Part shown: positions 25,803 to 37,791 of the stretch, piece by piece
How positions within the stretch are numbered: position 1 is the stretch's first letter
Layout of the letters: each line of letters starts with the position of its first letter
Assembly (NCBI GenBank): GCA_018894105.1
Contig: CM032131.1
Location: 8,210,501 to 8,274,500 of the forward strand
Reading direction: 5' to 3'
Origin: Jacaranda mimosifolia
Lineage: Eukaryota; Streptophyta; Magnoliopsida; Lamiales; Bignoniaceae
DNA length: 64,000 nt
Notes under the pieces: generated by a model
The model's database searches: none
Told to the model about the DNA's origin: nothing
What the model saw: only the letters and a program-made list of their open reading frames with translations
Program-made: the position numbers and the translations under genes

Positions 25803-28294
25803 TTACTTGCGAGCCTCCATATCAGAAATCGACCACTTTTTAACACGGTTAGTGGCCTTCTCAACCTGAAAGTCGCATAGAGCTCAATAATATTTTTTTT
25901 CTATTGCAAATTATTATTAAAAGCACACACATTAATATATAATTATAGATAGCAATTTTATTTTATTTCATTATTGATACCTCCACTTCCCAGTTTGTCC
26001 TCGTCGTGATGATAGCTAGTATGATGGTCTGTGTTGCTGTTCCACCGAAAATCATCCCTGCCCAAATTCCCTGTTCATCCATATATACATAAAAATTAAT
26101 TAAGTAGGTCAATTATTAATGATCATTAGCCTCTAGTACGTAGTGGATGGCAAAAGAACGTAAATTTATATGATTCTATACTTATCTGGTATGAATATTA
26201 AGAAAATGCCATCTTAATTCTTATAAGTGGGCCAAAATTAGATCAAATATCAAGCTTCCCTGCATTTTTTGATCCGATTGGATAAGACCAATCCGACCCA
26301 TCTAGCAACTTGATAAATTATGTTCGCTAAATCTCATTGATATAGAATTAATCTCAAATTAAGCCATGTCAATTGCTGTGGCAATCAACCATACATGCCA
26401 CAAATTACTTTTCTCTCGGTTCTTACTTAAACACTATGTTTGGTCTAAGTATTTTAGTGAGGAAAAATAAAATAAAATAAAATCGAATAAACAATCTCAA
26501 ATTTATTTGGTTGTTAAATAAAATAATCGTGGACAAAACAATGGGAAGAAAAGAAGTGATGTGAAGAAGAAGAAAGAAGTCAAAATTCAAATAAGTTTTT
26601 TTTACTTATTTTCCTCATCATTTTCTCAAAACATTATATTTTGCCTCAATTTTTTTTTCTTTTTTAGTATTTTTTTTATTAATCAAATAATAAAAAAAAA
26701 TATTTTTTAATATTTTTATTTCTTTTTTTTTTTTTTTCCCCACCAAATTTCTTGAAACAAACACAGTGTAAAATTACAATTACTTTTCTTTCTGTTCTCA
26801 GCAATTTGACTATTGATTTAAATGTGAGTAAATCTTTTTATTGGGCAACTCTCCCCTATCCTATATTTTATAGAATGATATTAATCCGATTCAACTCATT
26901 TCGGTGAGGATCAATTCAAAGAATTACATCTCCTGGACTCTCATATGGTTCATATCCATAGTATCAATGATTGATCCAAATGAAAATTGCTTTGTCATTC
27001 TTACTTACGTAAGAAACTTTTGACTAGCGGCCAGCGGGCATCGAAGTATGGATAATCATGTGCTATCAAACCAATCAAATAATGAGTTCATGATAAAAAA
27101 AGAATAGTATACCGCAGCTCCCAATTGGAAGCTCCAACCCATAACAAGTCCTATTGGGAGGCCGATTAGGTAGTAGCAAAAGATATTTATCCATGCAACC
27201 CATGATTGCCATCCCGATCCAACCGCTACCCCTGAGAAAAAACAAAAACAGAAAATTCTTAGTAAATCTATAGGAAAATGTAATAATATTCTTTGGGCTT
27301 TGATGAATTTATAGATATTTTTCCTTTTTCTTTTCTTTTGTGTTTTTACCAGATAGAACAGGTTGAACACTGTTGAGAAGAATGCTGGAAGCCAAGAGGA
27401 ATGAGAGGTTATCAACTGCTGAAACGACTTCAGTGCTGGGAGAGAATATCAATGCTAAGTTTCCCCTGAATATCAATACAATACTAAAAAAGAAGAAGCC
27501 TATTATAGTTGATTGCACCACACAAACTTTTGTGGCGAATTTTGCTGCCCGTCCATTTCCTGCACCCAACTCATTTGCCACCCTTACTCTATCATATTAG
27601 CATAGAGATCAACTTTAGGTAACTACGAATCAAGAAATTGTATGTAATTATTATGCTTACTTATATACGGAAATTCAATACGTACCCAATTCCGGCAAAA
27701 AAGGAAATCGCAAACATCATCTCCCAAGAAGAGATGGTCATGCTGCAAAATCAAGTAAAGTTCCTAAATTTAGATATTACTAAAGATTCTCAATTAAGAT
27801 AGTAAATACAATTGAAAATGAATCCCATCGTTGAATATGAGCATAAAAAATGAATTTATTCGTTTGTTTCATCAAAATTTACCATGTCCTTAGTTTTACA
27901 TGTAATAACGTTTATGTTCTTAGAGTGATATTTTATGGGCCTTCAAATTTATGAGCTAATTTACATAATTGAAATTTTATGGAACATATTAATTTTTTTT
28001 TTTTTTTTTTTGAGCCTATTATATCGTACGGGAGATTATACATGAGAGCTTTAAATAACAATGGAAACATGGTCAAAGATCCTATCTCATTTGTTACCCA
28101 ATTAAGGCGATCACAATCTATAAATGATAGAAAATAGTAAATCTTGATACCAGATAGACAATGCATCCACAGCCAGTTTAGCGTTCTGGAAGAATCCAGT
28201 CATCACAATCAGAATCCTGTAGTACCAATTCTCCAAGCTGGACAAACAAAGAAAACAATTCCAGGTCATCACCCACGAAAACAAATGTATTTAC

Positions 28295-28363
<69 letters not shown>

Positions 28364-29296
28364 CCAGAGCATGACACCAGAGGAAACAGAGAGCTTTAGA
28401 AATTCCAGGAGCCCCGAAAACGCCTGAACTGAAAACCCCGTCCAGGTCTGTGGGCACCCTCCAAAAGCAACGTATCCGTACATACCCAAAACCAGAACCC
28501 ACCACGAGATATCCAAAGCAAGAGCAACTCCAACAGCTCCCAGCTGAATTTTGCTCACCAAAACCCAACTAACAAACACATGGATCACCAGGGCCAGCAT
28601 GGAAACCCAAATCAGTGGACCTGTCTTCAGCTGGCTTTGCAGAAATCTCTGTAATGGGAACTGGAAAGCAAAGCTAAAGTGCAACGGGATAAACCACAAA
28701 GCCAGAGACCCTGACAGCTGCGCAACGTCGTCGGCTTGCCCCAAAAATTTCAGAACTGGGGTGGCGAAAGCGTAGAAAGGGAGCAGAAGGAAGCAGCATA
28801 AGAAGAGAACAATCCAGGACCTCTGCATGTATATTCCCAACATGGAGTACTTTTTGGCCCCGAATGCTTGCCCGCATAGAGTCTCCAGAGCACTCGCCAT
28901 CCCCAACTGAATTCGAGAAAAAACATTAAGAACTGCCATTAATTGAGTTGGATACATAGTACTTCATAAATTGTTAGAGATTTCGAAATCATTTTTAATT
29001 ACCAGGAGGCCCCAGTTGAAGCCGACGATGACATTGTTGGCTATTGAGACAGAAGCGAGTTCGAGATCGCCGAGGTGACCGGCGAATGATTGGGTTATAA
29101 TGTTCATGGTCGCGTTGGAAGTTCGGGAAATGATTGTCGGGCCGACAATATGCCACAACTTTCTGGATTCGTCCCAAATCTTCGCCGGGAGGCTGTTTTC
29201 TTCGGATATAGTATCATTCTGCTTGTTTTCATCAAGGTCTTCCGATGATGGCACTAGGGGTTGGTTTAGTTCGTCGCCTGAGTTCAAGGTTTCCAT
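25803..29296 (-). CDS. MATE-family multidrug/toxin efflux transporter (DETOXIFICATION protein)
   Basis: Eight exons with GT-AG introns and consistent phases: 29296-29003, 28906-28365, 28237-28151, 27742-27686, 27588-27350, 27231-27113, 26070-25981 and 25865-25803 (TAA). They total 1491 bases, or 496 residues, the usual length for plant MATE proteins; exon 4 is the typical short 57-base exon. The protein has a hydrophilic acidic N-terminal tail (about 45 residues), then about 12 hydrophobic segments in two halves. Family signatures include GMASALETLCGQAFGA (start of exon 2), YMQRSWI, VMLCLENWYY (exon 2/3 junction) and VRVANELGAGN (start of exon 5). MATE proteins export organic compounds from the cytosol to vacuole or apoplast by H+ or Na+ antiport. 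Sequence memory places it nearest Arabidopsis DTX27 and relatives; the substrate cannot be told. Intron 2 is only 127 bp and about half microsatellite. A MITE lies about 410 bp upstream. No lesion is seen. Confidence 0.93.
28296..28358. repeat. Compound (TA)n(GA)n microsatellite in MATE intron 2
   Basis: About 27 bases of TA repeat followed by about 36 bases of GA repeat on the plus strand. On the coding strand it reads as (CT)n then (TA)n, starting about five bases after the intron 2 donor (28364-28363). Reading through it in frame gives a false Ser-Leu and Tyr-Ile tail that should not be annotated as protein. Confidence 0.95.
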
Positions 29297-29706
29297 ATTA
29301 TTGGGCAGAAGAAAGAGACTCTCTCAGAAGACTCGCAAAAAATACAGCTTGCTACGATCCTTGGGGTATAAAAATTTCAATAGAATTTTGATCTTTTGTG
29401 GATGGTTGTAGAGGAAAATTAAGGTGGGCTTGACTCTTGGTTTTGTGAGTGAGCAAGAAAAGTTGGTTTTGGACTTGGTTTTGTGGGTTTTGTAAGCGTA
29501 TAGAGGACAAAAAGTTTGTGTGCCAATTAATGCATTTTGATTTTACCAATTTATGAGAAGTGAAATAAAATAAAAAAAAATAATCCTTGATTTAAATAAA
29601 TAAATCGATTCATGGATTAATTATTATATACTTCTCCTCAATGATAAACGCTGGTACTGCTTGCTCTCAGTAAATCGTTTATAATATCGAAGTATGAATT
29701 ACATGA

Positions 29707-30082
29707 TGTTTGATTAAATTTATTTATAAAAAAATTTATATCATAAGTTATTTTTAAAGTTTATGAGATTCTAGATTTTATTATTAAAATAAATCGTGGA
29801 AGTGTCTGAATAAAGTAAGATATTGAAACTTATATAAGATATTAGTAATGATATTTTTATAATTAAAATAGTTAAAATTAATAAAGAAACTTATTAATAT
29901 TTTAAAAATAAGTTAGGAACTTCTACTCTTTTTTTTTTTTTTTTAAAGAGCTTGTAAGATCCTAATATTTTACATAATAATTATAAGCTTTTTAAAAAAA
30001 AAAATTACCAAACACTTTTCAATATCTCATATACTCTTAAATATTTTATAGAATATTTTGAGAAATTTATAAACTCACCCAA
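29707..30082. mobile_element. MITE upstream of the MATE gene, same family as 50108-50457
   Basis: The right end contains ATAAACTCACCCAA (30068-30082) and the left end GTTTGATTAAATTTATTTA, which pair as diverged inverted repeats. The interior shares an ordered set of phrases with the copy in the patatin-like gene: ATATTAGTAATGA, AAAAATAAGTTAGGAACT, AAAGAGCTTGTAAG and TTACCAAACAC. No target duplication was established. Confidence 0.6.
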
Positions 30083-30783
30083 ATATCCCCTCATGCACAT
30101 ATTTATGTATTTGAATTTTGTTGATATCAATTTTTCAAATAAAAACCTTGTATTTAATTTCATTTTTTTTATAGTATGTGAAGGTCCTTATAATATCAAA
30201 GCATAGAAAAAAGGTTACTTTTGACATTAAAATAGAATTCTCTTGGTAGCACATTACTCTGGAAGATACTGTTGTAAATTTGTAATTATCATCTGCACAA
30301 CATTGTAGGGTTGGTGGTACAAATGAGTCACGTCAACATAGTAAAACAGATTGATTAGCAAATTGATCAGATTAATTAATTAATTAATTTTTTATAGTGG
30401 GGCAACATTAAGTCATTCTTTTGCATAAAAAGAAGGCAAAAGAACAAAACAATTAATGATGCGCATTATTGGTTTTTATTTGTTGGCTTATTATGATGTA
30501 AGAATAAGCAATATACATACATATACACACAAATTGCTACTATTGTCTTAATCGCCTTTGTGCAATTGTTGGTCGGGAATATTAATTAGATATTTAATGT
30601 TGGACAAAATTCTAAATATATGATTTTGTTTTATGATTTTTCTTAGAAAATGAATTAACGAATGACCAAACCAACTACGCCAATCGGATCAGATCAAATC
30701 CGAGTTTGGTTAAATTATATCTCTTCGTTTGAGTGTTCCCAAAAGTACTGTTCATTCTCCTTTTTTTTAAATTATTTTTATTA

Positions 30784-31110
30784 AAGGTGTAAATCAGTCG
30801 AACTCAAGTCAAGTTCGATAAAAATTATAATCTCGAACTCAGCATTTTCAACTCCAACTCAATGAGCATTAAAAAAAAAAAAAGCTCAAGTTTGGTAGTA
30901 ATCGAGCTCAAGCTCAGCTCACCGAATACATATAACATCAAATTATTATTAATATATAATAATTATTTAGTAATATATAATATAATATAATATAATATTT
31001 AAAAATAACACAAAATAAATTATTAATATATAGTGATTATTTAATTATATATAAAAAATAATTAAAAAAAAAAAAAACTCACGAACTGGCTCAACTCATC
31101 TTATGCTCCT
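30784..31110. mobile_element. Truncated hAT-like remnant
   Basis: Begins AAAGGTGTAAATCAGTCGAA and has subterminal GAACTCAAG/CAAGCTCAGCTC motifs. This resembles plant hAT elements whose ends read AGGGGTGTAAAT with GCTCGAGC-rich subtermini. The opposite end (about 31080-31110, ACTGGCTCAACTCATC) has similar motifs but lacks a clear terminus. It is absent from copy 1 of the duplication. Confidence 0.4.
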
Positions 31111-31569
31111 AATTTTTATATGTTTGTTTCACACACACATACACACATACATACATACATATATACATACATACATACATATATATTATCTAAATATAAG
31201 ACTGTTAATTTTATTTTTTTTTGTGTCTTATACATTCTTTTAAGTGGATTGAGATGAGATATTATTTCTTTTGTTTTATTACGTAATTATTATTTTTTTT
31301 TATTGCGCTAGTCAAATCATATTAGAGTAAGAAAACTGCATTTAAAGAATTTGGGCATTATTCAATACGAGATTCTAACGTACCAAAAAAAAAAGGGAAG
31401 AAAGTAAATTGTATATTTTTTCCCCTTCGTTTTTAAGGATGTGCGTATCTAATCCGAATCTTCTTCCATAATGCCAGACTATATTATTGAATTAATTAGT
31501 CAGATTAAATACAAGAAGCCGATTAGGTTGGTTGTCTCATGAGTGAAGAAAAAAAAAAGAATGAACTAA

Positions 31570-32084
31570 TGTTGATTTTACCTTGAAATTTGAGCAACAT
31601 ATCACAAGAAACAGAAGAAACGGTGCGAAATGGCATACGCGGAGACCGGGGAAGTATTTAGCAGCTGGCGCTGCGTCGCCGGCATCTAGTAGCTGGTGCT
31701 GTAGCACCAGAAAGTCAACGCCACGGCACTATAAAACCAGCACCATGGTGTTGTGCACAAGCCTATGGACCAAGGACTCTTTTTCATGGGTACTTAAGCA
31801 GTTTCTTTTGGGACAATTAGGAAGAGACATAACATGAAGGTTTATAAACTACTTTTGAGTTAGTTTCTTGAAATTGAGTTTAGAACTATGATGTTAGGTG
31901 TTCTCGTCAGATTTGTGAGATTCAAGTTTGTACTTGTTACTTGATTTGAGATCAATAAATTCATTTTCTTTGTCGGGTTAATTAGGCACATCGTTAAACC
32001 ATGTTAAATCTTGTTATCAGTTTCCATTGAATCATTTTACTGTTATTTTATAGTTTTAATAATAGATCCTTCTGGGTTTCAACA
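31570..32084 (+). repeat. 5' LTR of copia element
   Basis: A 515-bp LTR with TG...CA ends. A TATA box (TATAAAA, 31730-31736) lies within a GC-rich block with short repeated CCAGAAAGTCAACG-type units. The degraded initiator-tRNA-Met-type primer site TTAGTATTGGAGT follows at 32087-32099. Confidence 0.88.
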
Positions 32085-32130
32085 AATTAGTATTGGAGTA
32101 AGTTGGATCAGATGTCAGGCATGAAGTACA

Positions 32131-35100
32131 ATGGTAGAGAAATTCGATGGGAATAATAACTTTGGGCTTTGGAAGATGAAAATTCGCACCCTCCTGTGTC
32201 AACAAGGTTTACAGAGAGCGTTAAAAGACAGAAATTCCTTGCCAGAGACGCTAATAGACGAAGAGAAGGACGGATTTATGGCGAAGGCTTATGGTACTCT
32301 GGTGTTATCATTGGCAAATAATGTACTGTGAGAGGTCACCATAGAAAGTATACCAGCGGATTTATGGAACAAGCTAGAGATTCTCTATATGATGAAGTCC
32401 CTGACAAATCGGATGTATTTAAAACAACAGTTACACACATTGAGGATGAAGGAAAGTACATCTATCACTCAGCATATTGATTTTTTCAATAAGGTGATTC
32501 TGGATCTTACTAGTATAGATTTTAAAATTGAAGATGAAGACCAAGCGTATTCTCTTGTGTTCTCTATCAAAATCTTTTGAGCACTTGATTACTACTTTGT
32601 TGTACGGGAGGGATACAATTTCAATGGAGGATATGAAGGCTTCATTGAATTCCAAGGAATTGAGAAAGCATGTCCTGGGCAGCAATAATGATGAAAGTGG
32701 GGAAGGATTGGTGGCAAAAGAGAGACCGAGAGGAAGGAGAAGGACTAGAGGCCGATTGAAGTCCCGAACTAAGCCTAAAAACGGTGACAAGTGTTTTAAA
32801 TGTGGTGGAAAGGGGCATTAGAAACGGAATTGTCCGGAATGAGGAAAGACAAAGGATGCAGGTGAAACTTCTGATCAGAAATGGGTTGATGTCGTAGGAA
32901 TTATTGAGGATGAGTTTGATGGTGGGACTAGTTCTCAACGTTGCCAAAACTTTACTAAGCTCTAAATGGATTTTTGATAGTAGTTGTTCCTACCACATGT
33001 GCCCACGAGAAGATTGGTTTACCACTTATCATAAATACGATGGTGGTAAAGTGCTTATGGGAAACGATGCTTCTTGCGGGGTTATAAGAATTGGCACAGT
33101 TTGTATCAAAATATATAATGGCATAGTAAGGACCCTAACAGATGTGTATCACGTTCCAAATTTGAAGAAAAATATGATATTGCTGGGTACTCTGGACAAG
33201 AATTGTTGTGAGTACAGAGCTCGAGATAGAGTTCTGCAGGTTTCTAAAGGTGCATTGCTTATCATGAAGGGAGACAAGCGGAATGACCTTTACATATTGC
33301 AGGGAAACACAATTTCTGGTACAGCAATGGCTTCTTCATCAATCAATGATACCATGAGATTGTGACATATGCGGCTTGGGCATATGAGTGAGAATGAGAT
33401 GTCAGAACTGAGCAAACGAGGTTTGCTTTGTTGAGAGAAAACTAGAGAGTTGGATTTCTAGGAGTAATGTGTGCTTAGAAAGCAACACCTTGGATTACAT
33501 TCACTCAGATCTTTGGGGGCCTTCTTAGGTTCCTTCAAAGGGAGGTGCTAGGTACATGCTGAGATTCATTGATGATTTCTCATGGAGAATATGGGTGTAC
33601 ATGCTAAAGCATAAGGATGAGGTATTTGTCAACTTCAAGCAATGGAAGACCTTAATTGAGAAGAGGATAGGAAATGAGATCAAGCGCTTGAGGACTGACA
33701 ACAGATTAGAGTTCTGCAACAAGGAATTTCAAGAATTTTGTGATAAGGAAGGAATTGTAAGGCATCGCACAATTGTACACACACCATAGCAGAATGAAGT
33801 TGCAGAATGGATGAACAGGACTATCTTGGAAAGAGCTAGATGCATGCTCTTTAATGCCGGATTGTCCAAAGATTTTTGGGCAAAAGCAATTAACACTGCT
33901 TTGGACTGGAAGATACCAATGGAAGTTTGATTCGTATCCCTTACTGATTACTCAAATGAGAGAGTTTTTGGTTGTCCAATCCACACTCATGTCTGGGATG
34001 GGAAGCTTGAGCCTAGGGCTAGGAAGTGCATATTTCTAGGCTATGTAGATGGAGTCAAAGGTCATCATTTGTGGTGTAATGATGACAATAGCTCCAAGAT
34101 GATTATCAACAGAGACGTGACATTTGATGAGTCTGCTATGATGAAGAAGGTGGAACAACCCAAAAGTAGTCAACAAGGCGTTAAGGAGAAGGTGGAGTTT
34201 GAACTAAACACTCCATAAGTTTCAAAGTGGAAATAGAAGATGATAGATGAAACTGATGAAAATTCATTATCGCCTAATCAACAGCAAAAAAATGAACCAC
34301 TACAAAATTATTGCTTGGCTCGTGGTAGGGAGAGGAGGTAGATCAAACCACCACAGTGGTATGCATATTCAGATTTGGTTTCTTACGCTTTAAATTTGGC
34401 CAAGGAGTTTGTAGGAGATGATCAAGTCTCATATAAAGAGACAATTTTCAAGCTAGATTCTAATAAATTGGTTGCAGCTATGAGTGAAAAGATGGAGTCT
34501 CTACACAAGAATAGCGCATGGGAGCTGGTTGATGTACCCAAAGGGCAGAAGATTGTAGGTTGCAAATGGATATACAAGTAAAAGGAAAGGATTCCTAGGG
34601 TTGAAGATGCTAGATACAAAACATGATTGGTTACTAAGGATTTTAATCAGAGAGAGGGAGTTGACTTTCATGAAGTGTTCTCCCCAGTTGTAAAACACAC
34701 TTCCATTCGTGTTTTACTTGCCATGGTTGCTCTGTTTGATATGGAGCTTGAGCAGATGGATGTGAAAGCAACGTTTTTGCATGGTGAGTTGAAGGAACAT
34801 ATCTGTATGAGTCAACCAGAAGGATTCATTATTTTCGAGAAATAAAATCAAGCATGTCTTTTGAAGAGGTCATTATATGGCTTGAAACAGTTTCCCAGAC
34901 AATGGTATAAAAGGTTTGATGCTTTTATTACAGGGATAGGATATACTAGAAGCAAATTTGATTGTTGCGTATATTATAAAATTTGTAGTGATAGCCTTCT
35001 TGTATATTTGTTGTTGTACATTGATGATATGTTGATTGCCTCTAGAAACATATCTGAGATCAACCAATTAAAAACTTAGTTAAGTGAAGAATTTGAGATG

Positions 35101-35974
35101 AAGGATTTGGACGGTACAAAGAAGATTTTGGGCATAGAGATCATCCAGGACAGACACACAGGATTATTGTACTTGTCTCAAAAATATTACATTGAGAAAG
35201 TACTTGAGCAATTTGGGATGGATAAGTCCAAGCTAGTTAGTACACCACTTGTAGCTCATTTCAAGCACTCATTAGATCTATCACCGAGTACTGAGGAGGA
35301 AGTGGAGCACATGTCTAATATATCGTATGCTAGTGCACTAGGTAGCTTGATGTACGCCATGGTATGCATTAAGCCAGACATTTCACATGCAGTCAGTATT
35401 ATAAGAGGTACATGCACAAGCCAGGAAAGACTTATTGGCAGGCTGTGAAATGGATTATGAGGTATCTGAGAGGCTCTGTAGACAGATGTTTGAGGTATAG
35501 TCAATTGAATTCTACTGCTAGTAGAATTCAATTGACTATGTGAATGAGGATTATGCAGGAGGTTTGGACAGAAGAAGGTATATGACTAGGTATTGTTTTG
35601 TGTTTTAAGTTGTACGGTAAGCTGGAAGGCGACTTTGCAATCATCAGTTGCACTGTCCACAACAAAAGCTGAGTACATGGCTTTGGCTGAAGGCGTGAAA
35701 GAAGGCATTTGGCTAAAGGAGCTGATTGAGGATATGGGCCGGTATGGGTTATGATATTACTTCAATATTTTGTGATAGTCAGAGTGCTATACACTTGACA
35801 AAGAATCAAGCTTTTCATGAGAGAACAAAGCACATTGGCATAAGGTATCACTTTGTCCAGGATATGGTGTCTCAAGGTGTCATTCAAGTTGACAAGGTTG
35901 GGACTAAGGATAATTCGACGGACATGTTGACTAAAGTTGTTCCAGGAATCAAATTCAAACATTCTTGGATTTGA
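32131..35974 (+). pseudogene. copia gag-pol polyprotein gene, heavily degraded
   Basis: Order of remnants: gag (32131-32580, then a different frame from about 32528) with a CCHC zinc knuckle at 32792-32833 interrupted by a TAG; protease with DSS at the catalytic site where DSG or DTG is expected (about 32970); GAG-pre-integrase (to about 33430); integrase core (33556-34040) with LRTDN; reverse transcriptase (34375-35100) with the YIDDM active-site block near 35020-35035; connection region (35098-35448); RNase H (35640-35974) with [12 protein letters not shown] and the usual ADMLTK-like C-terminus (here TDMLTK). At least ten in-frame stops or shifts separate these, so no functional polyprotein can be made. 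The overall similarity is to the Tnt1/Tork lineage. Confidence 0.9.
35497..35539. repeat. Perfect 19-bp inverted repeat with 5-base loop inside copia pol
   Basis: The arms at 35497-35515 and 35521-35539 are exact reverse complements, starting ATAGTCAATTGAATTC, around the loop TGCTA. It falls between the connection region and RNase H, where related elements have no palindrome. An inverted duplication by template switching is the simplest explanation. Confidence 0.95.
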
Positions 35975-36060
35975 TTAAAGTTTGCAGACTCAGATGATAG
36001 GCACTTTTGGGGACAGGAACAAAGAAGAAGAATGGTGAATTTCAAGTTAATGTGGAAAAT

Positions 36061-36619
36061 TATTGATTTTGTCTTGAAATTTAAGCCACATATGACGAGA
36101 AACAGAAGAAACTATGCGAAATGGCAGATGCGAAGACTGGGGAAGTATTTAGTAGCTGACGCCACGGTGCCAGAAAGTCAGTGCCGCGTTGCCGGGCATC
36201 CAGCAGCCGACGCCGCAGTGCCAGAAAGTCAACACCTCAACACTAGGCTTGCAGTTGCAAGCACCGCGGCGCCTGAAAGCCAGCGCCGTGCACAGGCCCA
36301 TGGGCTAAGGACTCTTTTTTATGAGTATTTAAGTAGTTTTCTTCCGAGACAATTAAGAATAGACATAACACGAGGGTTTCTAAACTGTTTTTGAGTTAGT
36401 TTCTCGAGACGGAATTTAGAACGAGGGTGCTGGTGTTTTCGCGAGATTTGTGAGATTCAAGTTTGTACTTGTTATTTGATTTGAGATCAATAAATTCTTT
36501 TTCTTTGTCAGATGGATTAGACACATCAGCGAACCATGTTAAATTTTGTTGTCAATTTCCATTGAATTACTTTACTGTTATTTCATAGTTTTAACAATAG
36601 ATCCTCCTGCGTTTCAACA
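36061..36619 (+). repeat. 3' LTR of copia element
   Basis: A 559-bp copy, 44 bp longer than the 5' LTR. The extra length lies in the GC-rich block 36150-36300, where a GACGCC-CAGTGCCAGAAAGTCA-type unit is repeated three times in diverged form. The preceding polypurine tract is degraded (GTGGAAAAT, 36052-36060). Confidence 0.88.
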
Positions 36620-36674
36620 ACTAAAATGTTTCAAATCCTTTTTGATATATCCATTAATATTTTTCGAGAGATAC

Positions 36675-36714
<40 letters not shown>

Positions 36715-37791
36715 TAATTATGTTTTAATACCATCAAAAAGAAAGGAAAAAAAAAAAGTTAAAAATTTACGAAAAATGAAAATGGAAAACTGAATCTATG
36801 TTCAATAAATTACATATTTAGTGTAGGCCACTTTACTTTAGGAGGATAAAAAGAAAACTTTCACCTGCTTGCTTTTTGCACATAATTTATCAAAAAGTGC
36901 ATCCATAAAAAAAGACACTTAGGCACGTTAATCACATCTCAGTCGGGCACATGTTAAGTTGCTTTATCTATATGTGTTCTTCAGGGATCGGGAGTTCAAT
37001 TATTTTTGTTGTTAGCATGATGGTTGTCTTCTAACATGCATGATAGAAATTGACGATGGAGTTAGTTCGATTAAACATTAATTTAATAATTTTGGATCCA
37101 GATCTTGATTCAAAATTTTATTTTTGTTCCTTTTTTTCCAAAAAAAAAAAAAAGATAGATATTGATTTATTAGGACGGAGCAAAAAATTTTAACTTTTAA
37201 TGCCCAATGAATTAACTTTTAAAAAATACAAAAAGCAACTTTATTATTTTTAATAAAGACTAGAGAGGGAGAGCCGGAGAATTGTCATTTTGGCCAACCA
37301 GATGACATTTTGCTGCTATATTGTTTTGTATGAAATGTAATATTAGCAATTAAAATTATATACTTTAGAGATTCTATTGGATTTAATGTCAGTAATTAAT
37401 TATCCAACAAAATGAACAATAAAGCAAAGTTGAGTGATAATGTGCAAAGATTTCTAGGATCTGAATGGCGTTGTATTCTATTTTCTGCTTGAGTTCAAGA
37501 TTAAGAAAACGTGATTATGTCTAAGTTAAAGTTAATTTTATAAAAGCATATACAAGTTATTTAAATCTTGAACTGTTTAATTGGCATGTTTGTTTAAACA
37601 CCTAATTTAAGGTCATACTACTTGATAGTAAACAACAATGTTTAGCTCGAATGGCAAAATTAATTGAAATTTTAAAATTATGAGGTTTGAGATCAAAATT
37701 TATCAAATTTGTAAATTTTTATTTGTTTCCGTAGTAGCTGGTTAATAGTAATACGTTGCTGGTTTTAATGTTGGCAGATACTTATTGTTGG

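Larger units (their letters stand above)
31570..36619 (+). mobile_element. Ty1/copia LTR retrotransposon, Tnt1/Tork-like, degraded (5050 bp)
   Basis: LTRs at 31570-32084 (515 bp) and 36061-36619 (559 bp) end in TTTCAACA; the 5' LTR begins TGTTGATTTT, while the 3' LTR begins TATTGATTTT, so its terminal TG has mutated to TA. An identical 5-bp target duplication, ACTAA, lies at 31565-31569 and 36620-36624. The interior has gag, protease, integrase, reverse transcriptase and RNase H in copia order, broken by many stops and shifts. The element sits inside the duplicated segment and is absent from copy 1, so it inserted after the duplication. I count about 14 differences in the first 100 aligned LTR bases, so it is older than the gypsy element. 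Confidence 0.93.

Noticed and set aside
27373..27600. 75-codon plus-strand frame over MATE exon 5
   Set aside because: It is a shadow of the conserved minus-strand exon and has no family similarity of its own.
28178..28957. Apparent 259-residue minus-strand protein with a Ser-Leu and Tyr-Ile repeat tail
   Set aside because: It runs through MATE exon 2, the intron 2 microsatellite and exon 3. Splice sites at 28365/28364 and 28238/28237 restore the family sequence, so the repeat tail is intronic.
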